Source of the DNA: Eretmocerus hayati
Taxonomy: Eukaryota > Arthropoda > Insecta > Hymenoptera > Aphelinidae
Assembly: GCA_029851415.1 (NCBI GenBank)
Contig: CM056743.1
Location: 34,984,714 to 35,048,713 of the forward strand
Length of the DNA: 64,000 bases
Direction of reading: 5' to 3'
Positions 34,801-45,302 of the stretch are shown piece after piece. Under the pieces are notes generated by a model. It was not told where the DNA came from and searched no databases. It was given only the letters and a program-made list of their open reading frames with translations. The translations under genes and the position numbers were made by a program. Position 1 is the stretch's first letter. Every line of letters begins with the position of its first letter.

Positions 34801-37800
34801 TTTCAAAGAACCAAAATTGTCTTCCATAGTTGAATCTGGGAATAGGATACAAAGTTGTAGAAATTAAGTTGGAAGGGGTGAACCTCATCATTTCAGGAAC
34901 ATATGGGTGGCTCCGTATCATACTCAAGATGGTGTATTGGATGGTAGTAATCTTCAGCGGACCATGATATACCTGATTCAATTGAGGGCGATGTAAATAT
35001 GGCAAACCTACGTATAGGCAATACGCTTAGCAGTTAATAAATTTGAGTCCTTCCTTTAAAGACGTCGTAGTGTGATCTAAATCGAACGACAAATTCTCTT
35101 CAAATTCAAGATAACCGAGAATGACGGTGAAGAAAAATCCTGTCCGTTGCAGTGAACCTTCTAATTTACGTATTTTACTACCCATTCGATGAGGTTGATA
35201 TGCTTGAGAGTCGCGACATACGCCTGAGCAAGAATCCACATGAATTCGTAAATCCTTCAGCTAATTCTCTAATTCTTTCGCGTCTCAAGTCAAGAGTCAC
35301 TGTTAATGTACGACCCTACACGAGCACGAAAATTTGGAGACATTGAGTCAATTGCTTGATGAGTTGCGAGGAGATCCGCTGTACTGAGAGGGTACCCCGA
35401 ATACGGTCGCAGTTATTTGGAACCATTCAAGGTCACAATAAACAGGTCAATGAAAACGACCTGAAATCGATGAAGTTGTCGCATTGAACAATCGAGTAGA
35501 TCAGTAAAGAATCCAATCCTGAAGTTGTGAAAGGCGCGTCTGAAGTGATGATTTCAACTGCCATGCAGTGTTTCAATATGGGTTGAAGGATTAAATGACA
35601 AATCCGACGGCTAGTAAGCACTTTTCGAGGTTGAGACCTGCGATAGCTGAAGCTATGAAATTTGAGAGCTATATAACGCAAAGGAAAATGAGTAAGATCC
35701 CACAGATCTTTTCGATGTCAAGCTGACTTGAATAATCCGGAAAGGACCACGAATCTCAAGCCTGACCGAGTTGAAAGAATTGCTGATTGCCTCAGAACGA
35801 AACTTCGTGAAAATGGAGAAACAATTCTCATTTGTACAATTTGGCAGAGAGTTTGACAGGAAAGCTTTAGATGCACAGTGGAATACCTGAATTTGAGAAT
35901 GCATGAGCTACAAAAATCAAACGAATAGGCAAAAACGGTTCATAATGCTGACAAAGCGGAGACGATCATAAGTGCTTGGCTACAACATCCCATACTAAAC
36001 CCGAATAACATCCTGCATATTACTAACAATGCTCGAAAATGCATGACATTTGTGTATGTGCCATTGTTCATGAGCTGGTGAATTTATTTCGAGAGAGATC
36101 AAGCAAGCAAGGGACCTATGAGAAAACTAAGAGGGCTGAAATGAGTGAATCATAGTAAATCTTGTGATGATTGGACGAAGTTCCACTGAAATTGAGATGT
36201 TCAAGCAGAATGGGCAGCCCGGAATCTGTGTGGTTACCGGAATAAGTCCCAAAAGAAAGTGTTAGAGCGATGACGGTGAGAATGTCCTCTTCAACGCACC
36301 GAATCGAAAAATAGAATAAATGAGGGACAGCCAGAACCTGTGCGGTTGCTGAAATGAGTCCCTTTTGTGAGAGATGTGAAAACAAGGAATGGAGCAAAGT
36401 GCACTAGAACAGATCGAATCAAAAAGAGGAATTGTTGACGGGCGGCCCAGAACCTGTGCGGTTGCTGGAATAAGTCCCGCTAGTGAGGGTTATAATGACA
36501 GTGATCAAAATATAGTTGTTATAGGTCCATGCGATAGATTTAGGAGGGGCGCCCCAGAATAAGGAAGAATTCAGAAAGGGATGATAGACAACGGCACAGA
36601 TTTGCATAGGTAAATGGTATCGATAGTTAGAACACACACTCCAGCATTATGAACCGAAACATTTGTCTTGAAGCGCGTGATGTCCTTCACTTTGTAAACG
36701 AGGAAATGTTATTAAAGTATTATGAGATTTTGAGTCAATGCTGAACATTCACACATAGACTGAAAGGCCATTTCCGAGGTATGCTCCAGGCGATCGGTAG
36801 ATTCACTCATGGAGAGGAAATTGACGAGGTGAAGAATTTCAAAACAGTCTTTTCGGTTCGAGATTCGATGAAAAATACAAATGATGGTGGCTCGAGAGCA
36901 TTTTACTTTCGAATCAGGAACCCAGAGCTTACAAAAATTATAGATTGCGAGCCATGTAACTATTGCAAATGAGAAAATATGGCTTGATGAGGGACTTTCG
37001 ATGGAAATTCTTTCAGAATTTGGATATTTAGTCCACTTCTTACGGGCGTCATCAACTTTTACAACAGATATCGACGGGTCATTTCTGTGGAAACATCAAA
37101 CATTCAAATGATATGCTAAATGTGGAAACTAGAATTCTATGTGGTTGTCGGGCATTTTGAAGAGAATTGTGATAGAAGCCAATGATACGAAGGTTGTGCA
37201 TGTTATTCCCCTGTCCGTTGTGCCGAAGTAACGATAGTCAATGACTCTTCCAAAAATATGATTCATAATTTTACATTATCTATCATTTTGAAAATGGTTC
37301 CCTGGTGCATCTAAATTGATAATTTAAATGCACGGAGGAAATAAAGGCAATCAGGAGCGCGAATGGTGATTTCCGAGCTTATTGCTGGTGCCAGTTTCCA
37401 CCTTAATCAGCGAATCACTATTAAACCTTAACAGGGCTACCTTATTCAAAGAGTTGGACAGCTGAAATGGGTTTACAGAGTGTAATTTTGACATGGAGCT
37501 ACTTTTCCAGGTTGATGTACGGACTCCTTGATTCATCATTATAGTATATATTGAGTTCAAGTATAGCTTGACATAAACGACATCCGGGAATGAGAGTATT
37601 ATGAATTTGATATAGAGATTGTTTTGATCAAGACATAATTCTTGCAACCAAAAGAGAGATCAGAGAAACGGGAGGTCAACTAGTCAAGATAAAGTGCAAG
37701 ATATTCTGAGTAGCTTAGAGTATGCAGATGATCTAGTGGTCGAATGGATCTCATGGATGGAGCCACATGTGGAACGGGGAATAATTCATGGAAGTAGAAG

Positions 37801-38071
37801 TGGCTCCATTGACTTATGAAATATGCACAAGCGTGATAATTTATCTAATGGAGTGAGGACAAGATCATCATGAATATCAGAAACAAATATCAATATTAGC
37901 AATTTTAGTAGGAGTCAGCACCTTCATGATGCGGAATATGCAAAGTATACTCTTCAATCTTCGAAGAAAAATGCATGTAATTAGACTTTTCTGACATCTA
38001 ACACTTCATAGCCGGCTGTGTTCAGGATTCATGGTAACGTGAAAAGCGCAAGCCATTGGCTTGCGTTTTCT
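28863..38071 (+). other. Element C interior (9.2 kb), non-coding
   Basis: There are stops in every frame throughout; the longest frame is about 98 codons. No CCHC knuckle, DTG/DSG protease, YxDD RT box, RNase H or HHCC/DDE integrase motif is visible. Loosely similar phrases recur (for example ..GAGATATTRCG.. near 29,300 and 30,730; ..TTTACGTCACT.. near 32,790 and ..TTCACGTCACT.. near 32,980), hinting at ancient internal duplication. The interior is longer than many complete gypsy genomes, so it is not a simple deletion derivative. Confidence 0.7.
36214..36480. repeat. Three diverged ~115-bp tandem repeats in element C interior
   Basis: The core CAGAACCTGTGCGGTTGCTGRAATRAGTCCC appears near 36,214 (diverged), 36,331 and 36,443. 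Weaker echoes are near 36,545 and 37,130 (GAATTCTATGTGGTTGTCGGGC). The rest of each unit is more diverged than the core. Confidence 0.65.
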
Positions 38072-38083
38072 AGAAGGGGGGGA
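38072..38083 (+). promoter_or_regulatory. Polypurine tract of element C
   Basis: AGAAGGGGGGGA, one base before the 3' LTR start TGTGATATAG at 38085. Directly upstream, at 38,045-38,070, is a small inverted repeat (CGCAAGCCA..TGGCTTGCG). Confidence 0.8.
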
Positions 38084-38084
38084 C

Positions 38085-39403
38085 TGTGATATAGGTATAT
38101 GGGGCTCAGTAAAATTTCGACCCGACGCATCTTGAGGTACGCGATGCGTCTACAATAACGACAAACTCTCGGCTTGATCATTGACAGTTTCACATAATGT
38201 AGAGTAAGGGCCAGAGGGCCAAATATGATGAACGATTGTCTGAGAAGATTTGGGCCCTCGGGGCACTGATTACAGATAAGATCAACACGCACAAGGGATA
38301 CGCAATTCCGCCAGCACGCCACATCAAATCTAGGTGACCTGGATTACAACACGACGCACCCGCACGAGTACCACTCACATGCGTTGCGCCGCAACGCAGC
38401 TGTGCAAACAAGAGGACTCCAATAAATAACGTTGAGTGACAGGTGACCTGGATTGCGACATAGCACGAGTACCACTCACATGCGTTGCGCCGCAACGCAG
38501 CTGTGCAAACAAGAGGCAGTCCCATAAATAACGCTGAGTGACAGGTGACCTGGATTGCGACATAACACGAGTACCACTCACATGCGTTGCGCCGCAACGC
38601 AGCTGTGCAAACAAGAGGCACTCCCATAAATAACGCTGAGTGACAGGTGACCTGGATTGCGACATAACACGAGTACCACTCACATGCGTTGCGCCGCAAC
38701 GCAGCTGTGCAAACAAGAGGCACTCCCATAAATAACGCTGAGTGACAGGTGACCTGGATTGTGACATAACACGAGTACCACTCACATGCGTTGCGCCGCA
38801 ACGCAGCTGTGCAAATAAGGAGCATTCCCATAAATAACGATGAGTGACAAGTGACCTACATAACATACCGCAATACGCACGTACCCGGGAGCGCATTCTG
38901 CGCCGACGCATTGCTAAGCCAGAAAGGGTATATAAGATGCACGCACTGCTGTAGCAGTTCAGTTAGTTGTCTGTCGCTTGTACACGATTGAGACAGCATG
39001 TAATCTGTTCTTGTATACTATTGCACAGTTCAGAATAAATAGTTCAATCATTTATAGTTCATCTCTTGTTACTTCTTGGTGTCTATACCTTAATCAGATT
39101 ACGAACCCGGCCCAAGATTATTGATTATTTCACACAGTTATCATGGCAAAGGGGGAGAAACGACCGACACCACCGGGTCGTCATTGCGACTGTCTGAATT
39201 GCTATGGTTTGAGTCAAGCTAAGCGGCTCGCCCTCCTGGGCGCCCTGCGTTACGTCCCACCCGTAGGAGAGAATCAACGGCCACCAGTAGAGCAGTCTCA
39301 ATCGCCAACCGCAGAACAAACGCAGCCGCTTCAGACCGAGCCTAAAGTTGCTCGCGCACCTTTCGCCTCCAACAAGGAAAATCCCCACCAATAATTCATA
39401 ACA
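38085..39403 (+). repeat. Element C 3' LTR (1,319 bp)
   Basis: Same as the 5' LTR over about 1.29 kb by eye, with the five 102-bp repeats starting at 38333, TATA near 38929, AATAAA at 39034-39039 and the small ORF at 39143-39394. Only the first ~25 bp differ (taggaaaagggggtc against taggtatatggggctc). Confidence 0.95.
39143..39394 (+). CDS. LTR-borne small ORF of element C (3' LTR copy)
   Basis: The same 83 codons as at 28579-28830 with no changes. In this copy the frame lies downstream of the poly(A) signal, so it would be transcribed only by initiation within the 3' LTR. Confidence 0.35.
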   Translation: MAKGEKRPTPPGRHCDCLNCYGLSQAKRLALLGALRYVPPVGENQRPPVEQSQSPTAEQTQPLQTEPKVARAPFASNKENPHQ

Positions 39404-39407
39404 GTTT

Positions 39408-39430
39408 CATGAAAATAAGCCTTCGCTACA
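39408..39430 (-). repeat. Element B 5' LTR, outer 23 bp
   Basis: CATGAAAATAAGCC..CGCTACA completes the right LTR of element B after element C and is followed by the target duplication ATAC (39431-39434). Confidence 0.92.
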
Positions 39431-39603
39431 ATACGCAGCTCTGTGTATCGGTTTTCGATACGCACCAGTTACGAATACGGGGTTTCTCGGTGCCGGCAGA
39501 TTTGAGCGAACATTCACCGGTGATGACCGGGGCATAAATCTCTTCGTCGACGAGACAGACAGGCCATGTCGGAGTCTCGCGGCAAATACGGGGTTACAAA
39601 TTA

Positions 39604-40215
39604 CACGATGGGTTTTCAACCAATTGAGACGGGGGTGGTCGTAAATGACTCCGTCATTGCTTCAGGAATGTGCCTCTGGTACGATCTGTGAGGATAAACG
39701 TCTCTTACTCTTAAGGAGGCCTCCTTAAGAGTAAGAGACGTTTAAAAAAACCGGTAAAAAAGCATAACCTGATCCGATTACCTGATCCGATCAGGTGCTC
39801 GGATCACCCGGATTAGGTGACCCTATGGCCTATCGGATCACCTGATCCGAGTTTTCTAGTAGCGACTAATAAGTAGCACTCAAACAGGATAGATTGAGCT
39901 TGTATTGATGGTAAATGTGATAACCACCAGTTGTATGAAATATCCTTCGCTGTGCCATAGGGTCACCTGATCCGGGTGATCGGAGCACCTGATCGGATCA
40001 GGTAATCGGATCAGGTGATGCTTTTTTTCCGATTCCGGAATCGAAGAATCAAGAGATATTCGGATTCTGATTCTCGGAGACCTTGACTTCGCACCTTAGA
40101 TCGAGTTTTGAGGGAGATATAGAGATGTTTATCTTCACAGATCGTACTAGAGGCACATTCCTGAAGCAATTTTGAGTAATTTGCAACCACCCCCGTCTCA
40201 ACTGATGGAGGAACC
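39604..40215. mobile_element. Foldback element with GATC-rich inner arms
   Basis: Outer arms: TTGAGACGGGGGTGGT..TTCAGGAATGTGCCTCT..ACGATCTGTGA..AAACGTCTC on the left is mirrored by GAGATGTTTATCTTCACAGATCG..AGAGGCACATTCCTGAAG..ACCACCCCCGTCTCAA on the right. Inner arms at about 39,770-39,833 and 39,954-40,020 are made of CCTGATCCGAT-type motifs. The spacer at 39,840-39,950 is unique. A separate perfect palindrome sits inside the left arm. No ORF is present. Confidence 0.75.
39695..39744. repeat. Perfect 50-bp palindrome
   Basis: Two 25-bp arms (TAAACGTCTCTTACTC..AAGGAGG and its exact complement) meet without a spacer at 39719/39720. It lies in the left arm of the foldback, and only one half of it corresponds to the right arm (AGATGTTTATC), so it probably arose by local duplication. 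Confidence 0.9.
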
Positions 40216-40750
40216 ATTGCGAAAAGTGTAACCCCGGTTATATGGTTTGAAGATTTTCGCATCGGCTCTCTATCGCCGACAGTTTCCCCAAGCAGTCCCG
40301 CCCCTTTTCCGTCTTTCTGCATTGTGTGATACATTCAGAGCGTCGGGATTGATATACCTATAACGGTGAGATGGCGCAAGGGTGGCGTCATCAGCGCTAG
40401 GGTACTAGCGCTGGCGCCACCCTGCAGCTATGGGACCCTAGCCAGCACGGGAAGACGAGTCTCGCGCGTGCTTGCGATAATCTCGTGGATGCATATGAGT
40501 TTTTAGCACCCGCTTTACGTCTGCAAGTGGTTAGATCTGCAGCTCTGCTGGCCTCGTAGAAGGTCCCAATGCAGATATTCCCCAAGTTATCTCGTCAAAC
40601 GTCGATCCGGGCGATCCCAGCCCGCAAAAGCGGTGTTGTCGTTTGCTCGAGATCAGTCGCCCCCTCCGCACCCAGTACACGCAAAAACCTTTGACCATGT
40701 AATTAATTCATCTCTCCCGCTCATTTGGTCTGTTCGACGCCGAAAACAGT
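40216..40750. other. No recognisable gene
   Basis: Moderately GC-rich, with small inverted motifs (GCGCTAGGGTACTAGCGCTGGCG near 40,394-40,415). Short frames only; no family resemblance. Confidence 0.35.
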
Positions 40751-40759
40751 TGAGGGGCC

Positions 40760-42120
40760 GCGTGGAAAAAGGGCGTACCAGCGGTTATGCTCTTTTTCCG
40801 CCCTTTCGCTTTTTGAGCCCTCTGAGGGGTGTTCTAACCACCCATGGAATCCGTTTTGAAACAAGTGTTTACGAACCTCGAGATCTTGAAAAGAGCGTAA
40901 ACGCCATTACGCCCTTTCTGCGATTTGACAAAAGAGCGTACACGCCTTTACGCCCTTTTATCCATGAAATTGTGCGAGTTACGCCCTTTTGCTCATAAAT
41001 TTTTGGAGGTTACGCCCCTTTTCCGAATTTGTATCTCTTCATACTAGTTTGATTGCCGAGTTGACTGCCCTCCAGCTTGCAGTGAATCAAACCACTCGAA
41101 ATATTTGGTATTAGAAGTTTAAAATTGAATTTTCAACGTATCGCGAAGCCGCAAATTACTTAGATTTTGTGAAACAAAGCCCGTTGAGTAACGTCGCAAT
41201 CAACGAAAAACAATAGCAAGGGTTTCAAAATCATTCGATTGTCGCTCACGCAATACATTAGTAGCACTCGCGGGTAAAGAATGATGACGGTCATCGAGCT
41301 ACAGAAATTCACAAGTATACTTAACATGTTTACGAATCGATATCCGTTTTTGAAAGTGGGGGTCGCCGACCTTTTTTCCGCGTAAAAAAATCATAAGCAT
41401 TCCGCTCTTATACACGTGTTCTTAAGGGAGTAGACATAGGAAAATTCAGTAATGTCTAACAAAGACCCCTAGAAATCCCGAAAAAATGATAGACTTGCAT
41501 AAAACCTTGGAGCACACATTAGTATGGCAAAACATATGTCAAGTCGACCAAAATAAGTAACTATCAATGTGACAAACAATGCATCTTCGAGAAACCACCA
41601 AAAGCATGCCGATAGTCTTTCGAATCACTTCTCAAATGCTGTTTTTTAAGATCAAAATCGGTCAAAGCAGTTCAAAGTTATGAGCAAAATACAGCAGCCC
41701 GAAATCAAGATATCAATTTTTTGGTGGAGCTCATAGGATAGCTCTATCTTGGATCAAGAAATTAGAAGCGAGATAATTGTGGGGTACATCTTCTTTCAAT
41801 ACACGAGAACGGAATAAATCACTTGGGGACTCTTAAAAGTTCATATTGGTGTAATCCACCACCAATTACAAAAAAGGGCGTAACTGCATTGAAACAAAAT
41901 TCAAAAGGGCGTAACTGCAAAAAAAATAAATCAAAAGGGCGTAAACGCCATTACGCCCTCGGAACTCTTCCAATCACTTTCCGAAAATATTGAAAAAGGG
42001 CGTAATTAACATGTTCAAATTCCGAAAGGGCGTAAGTCGCTGAGTGACCAAAATCAAAAGGGCGTAACTTTTCGGAGAAAGGGCGTAAGTTCGGCGCGAT
42101 TCGGAAAAAAGGCGTGATTA
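40760..42120. repeat. Inverted clusters of the motif AAAGGGCGTAA
   Basis: At least 14 copies of AAA(A)GGGCGTAA or TTACGCCCTTTT. The left cluster (about 40,766-41,025) is mostly in the TTACGCCC orientation. The right cluster (about 41,870-42,120) is mostly AAAGGGCGTAA, spaced about 20-60 bp. Two blocks, near 40,889 and 41,935, read AAAxGxGCGTAAACGCCATTACGCCC, an internal palindrome. About 850 bp of ordinary AT-rich sequence separates the clusters. Isolated variants lie at 42,453 and 42,640. Confidence 0.7.
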
Positions 42121-42664
42121 CACACGAAAAATTTTTCAAAAAATTCCCCTCGGCACGGAATTTGATTTTTATGGGTCTAAACTATCAGAACATGTTCTTC
42201 TACCTCCAAAATAAGTTCCTGAACATTGATATAGTGATTTTCGAACTTCCATACTTTTGGGCATCCATATTGAGCTTTCCGCGGGTACAGAGCTCGTATT
42301 AGGCGTGGGTCGAACAACTTTACCGCTATGAAACATCTTTCAGTAGGTGCCCATAAGTATGCATGTAAATTTTGAGAGTGATTGGACTTGATTTCGGGAC
42401 TTGATTCCACTTTTTGTGAAGAAGGTGCGCTGAAATTTGACCCTGTACTCGGAAAAATGGCGTAACTGCATTTTTCGAAATGGCTGTAAAATCCACGGAA
42501 CCAACTCTAATTCCACGAGGCTTGCACTGATATTCCGAGAATGCTACCTTCTTCGAAAGAAGTCGGGTCAACTCGTCCAAATACGCCTCTAGCGGTTTTT
42601 ATTAAGTTTTGATTGATTTTTTCGAAATGACCCTTTCGTAGTTACGGCCTTCTTCCACGCGCCC

Positions 42665-42965
42665 CCTCAATTGTGGCAAATTCAGAGCTCTAATTCAAGC
42701 CCACGCACGTCAATCTAGGTGCAATATTCGGTGAGCTACGGCTCTTGGAAGACGTGCATATTTTGTCGACTGAAAAGTCGATTTTCTCAAAAAGGCAGGA
42801 TAGGCAAATTCTGAAATTTTCCATACAATTAGAACAATTAGAGTCCTAATACCAGAAACAATTGTCACATTTAGGTCCCGGGCCAGGTTGACGTAGGTAA
42901 GTTAGGCCCGGAATGGCTCAAAATGCTCGTCCTATTCCCGAATTTTGGTCCAGCTGCCATTCTGA
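42665..42965 (-). repeat. Dispersed repeat copy 2 (inverted relative to 10,850-11,115)
   Basis: Reverse-complement match to 10,850-11,115 (TTTTCTCAAAAAGGCA, GAAATTTTCCATACAATTAG, GGGCCAGGTTGACGTAGGTA). It is followed by a half-related stretch ending CGAATTTTGGTCCAGCTGCC. A related phrase (TATCCGGGCTCAAATTAAAGCTAGC) recurs at about 43,075. Confidence 0.65.
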
Positions 42966-43204
42966 GTTGTGAGCCCTTAAAGTAGCCCGATTTCGCCCCC
43001 ACTCCTCCCACGTGCACATCACACAAAAGTGCTCATCGATATGAGTTCGAATGCTGCTAATAGAGGAACTTAGGTATCCGGGCTCAAATTAAAGCTAGCA
43101 TTTCGGGCAACAACGAGCATTTATCAAAACTTCAAAATAACCGTCAAAGAAAGCCTCACAGAGATACGGGCGGAGGGTTGGCGAAGAGGGGATCGAGTCG
43201 GAGA

Positions 43205-43372
43205 ATCTCCCTTCTCCGCCAATTTAGTGCAATTTTCACTGATTTTTTAGTACAATTTTCACTAATTTTTTAGTGACATTTTAACTGATTTTTTAGTGAA
43301 ATTCTCACTGAATTTTTAATGAAATTTCCACTGAAATTCAGTGAAACGTATCACTTGAACTTTAGTGATTTC
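43205..43372. repeat. Tandem array, unit ~25 bp (TTTTTAGTGAAATTTTCACTGA)
   Basis: About six diverged units combine TTTTTAGT(G)A with AATTTTCACT. Each unit is itself partly palindromic (AGTGAAA..TTTCACT). Confidence 0.7.
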
Positions 43373-43374
43373 CA

Positions 43375-43560
43375 CTCCATCCATCCACCAACCAACCCAC
43401 CTAACCACTCACCCACCAACCCACCCACTCATGACCCAACCATGACCCATACGGCCACCCATTGCCCTTCACCCCCTGCCGATAGGCAACCCGAGACGCG
43501 AGATGCTGACGGACAAATTTTGGCTGGGCTCTCAATTATTTTAACTAGCGTTATTGCCGC
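43375..43560. repeat. Flanking repeat L: CCCACC/ACCAA-rich run plus 75-bp conserved block
   Basis: A C-rich run of CCAACC/CACCC/ATGACCC words is followed by GGCAACCCGAGACGCGAGATGCTGACGGACAAATTTTGGCTGGGC..., which recurs at 45,303-45,365 after a similar C-rich run. The two copies bracket the 44.1-45.0 kb satellite as direct repeats, so satellite plus flank may be one larger element. Confidence 0.6.
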
Positions 43561-44084
43561 ACTCGCTACCGCTCGTTCGGCTTGTAAATGTCCTCGATAA
43601 GTCAGAGGCCCCTAAAGTGCTCCTGTATTTGAATAACGATGGTTGCAAAGTGATGATTGATGATCAATTCAAGGTGACAAGAAGAGGTATCTCATGAAGG
43701 TCGAAAAAATGATATCATCCTGAATTTTACCCGCTGATAGATATATTGGTCAGGAAATTTAGTTCGACTTCTTTCAATTTCCGGAACGGCTGAGTTGGAT
43801 ATATCAAAGTCCCGAGCTATCAACACTGGAGTTCAGAGTCGTTGGTAACCTGAGGGTTAAGGGGTGATCCGCGGGTTGAGCGCTTTAGTCGGTAAGTCAG
43901 AAAATGGAGTCTGCATCCACTTCGCATTATTTCAGTGCATCGTTGCAGCAGAACGACAGCGGCTCCAACTCGTTTTTTGTCAGTGCCAACTGCAGTGCCT
44001 GATTCGTGGATTAACACGCAACCTCGAGTTATGAACGAGTATGAATGTTCAAGAGTTTTTTTGATGAACTAGTCCCAATTACAC

Positions 44085-45010
44085 CAAACTAGACCGAATT
44101 AGATCAAACTCGACTGAACTAGACAGAAATAGATATAATTAGACCGAGCTAGCTAGACCGAGTTAGGTCGAGTAAAGCCGAATTAAACGTAACTACACAG
44201 AACTAGACCGAATTGAACCGAACAAGGCCGCGTGAGTACGGTTTTTCACATCGCCATCTCCCTCCCCGTCCCCATCCGCATCCTCAACCTTTTTCACATG
44301 CCTGTCCCCATTTCCAAACATTCATCCATTCATCCATCCAGCCATTCATCTATCCACGCACCCACTTATCATCACCCTCATACGGCGACGCTGGTGACCA
44401 AATCACACCAGAGTAGACCGAACTAAACCGAACTAGACCAACTCCTCCATCCCTATTCCCGAATTACACCTGAGTAGACCATACTAGACCGAGTTATCCC
44501 CAGTTAGACCGAACTAGACCGAACTAGACCGAATTAGATTGTTTATGCTTCAGCTAGACCTAATTACTCATCACCAGACCGAGTTGGAACGAATTAACTG
44601 AAACTGGATCGAATATCACCGAGCTGAACCGAACTATACTCGATTAGACCGAAATAATTCGAATTAAATTAAATTGGACCGAGCTAGTCTGACTTACACC
44701 AATATAGACAAAACTAGACCGGTCTAAACCGAATTACACGGCCTTGAACCGGGCTAGACTGAAGTAGACTGAATATTGGTATGGTACTTCTCATGCCCAT
44801 CTCTAGGTTGAGTCAGATCGAATTGGACCGAACTATATCTAACTATATCGAAATAGACCAAGCTAGTCTAAACTAGACTGAATTCGACCGAACTAGACCG
44901 AGCTAGATCGTATTAGACCAAGTTATCTCCAGTTAGACCGAATTAGACCGGACTAGACAGAATTATCATCAGTTAGACCAGATCAGACCGAATAAACAGA
45001 AATAGATTCA
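44085..45010. repeat. Degenerate ~10-bp satellite (agaccgaact/agaccgaatt)
   Basis: Dozens of units based on AGACCGAACTAGACCGAATT, with indels and substitutions, run for about 0.9 kb. They are interrupted by CATCCATTCATCC-type runs at about 44,255-44,395. The consensus is roughly TAGACCGAAT/C. No frame stays open along it. Confidence 0.85.
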
Positions 45011-45156
45011 ACCCATGAGCGCCACGTGGGTCCTACAGGATCCATTAAGAATATGCTGAATCTCATACATCCATGTCAATATGCCATGACTCTTAAGGTT
45101 CCTTCATCTTGTTTTAGGACATATGTAACTATTTTGTATGATATTACATTGTAGAT

Positions 45157-45161
45157 AGACG

Positions 45162-45192
<31 letters not shown>

Positions 45193-45230
45193 CGACGACA
45201 ACAACAACAACTACAACAACAACAACACGA
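45157..45230 (+). repeat. (CAA)n microsatellite
   Basis: About 20 CAA/ACA trinucleotides with interruptions by GAC and TAC. Confidence 0.9.
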
Positions 45231-45302
45231 CACACCAGCCTACCCATCCACCCGACCACACACTAACCCGCCACCCACCCATCACACCTCAACCCTTTCA
45301 CA

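Larger units (their letters stand above)
27522..39403 (+). mobile_element. LTR retrotransposon C, non-coding, inserted in B's right LTR
   Basis: The ends are TGTGATATAG and TTCATAACA with target duplication GTTT (27518-27521 and 39404-39407). The uninterrupted target survives in B's left LTR (GTTGGTTTCATGAAAAT near 22,798). LTRs of 1,318 and 1,319 bp flank a 9,245-bp interior. The primer site follows the left LTR and a polypurine tract precedes the right LTR, so it reads plus. No gag or pol is found in the interior. Confidence 0.93.
11288..39430 (-). mobile_element. LTR retrotransposon B, non-coding, interrupted in both LTRs
   Basis: The element begins TGTAGCGG at 11288 and ends CGCTACA at 39430, flanked by a 4-bp target duplication ATAC (11284-11287 and 39431-39434). 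The left LTR is split by element A and the right LTR by element C. Without these insertions each LTR is 494 bp and the interior (22826-27050) is 4,225 bp. Orientation is minus: a primer site starting TGGTGACAGCGG lies just inside the right LTR, and a GAGGGGAGC polypurine tract lies just inside the left LTR. The 4-bp duplication and Leu-like primer suit Ty3/gypsy (inference). No gag or pol is present. Confidence 0.88.

Noticed and set aside
11284..39434. Possible single giant element because ATAC repeats are 28 kb apart
   Set aside because: The uninterrupted sequences of B's two LTRs, each intact at the other's insertion site, show that two further elements inserted into one ordinary-sized element.
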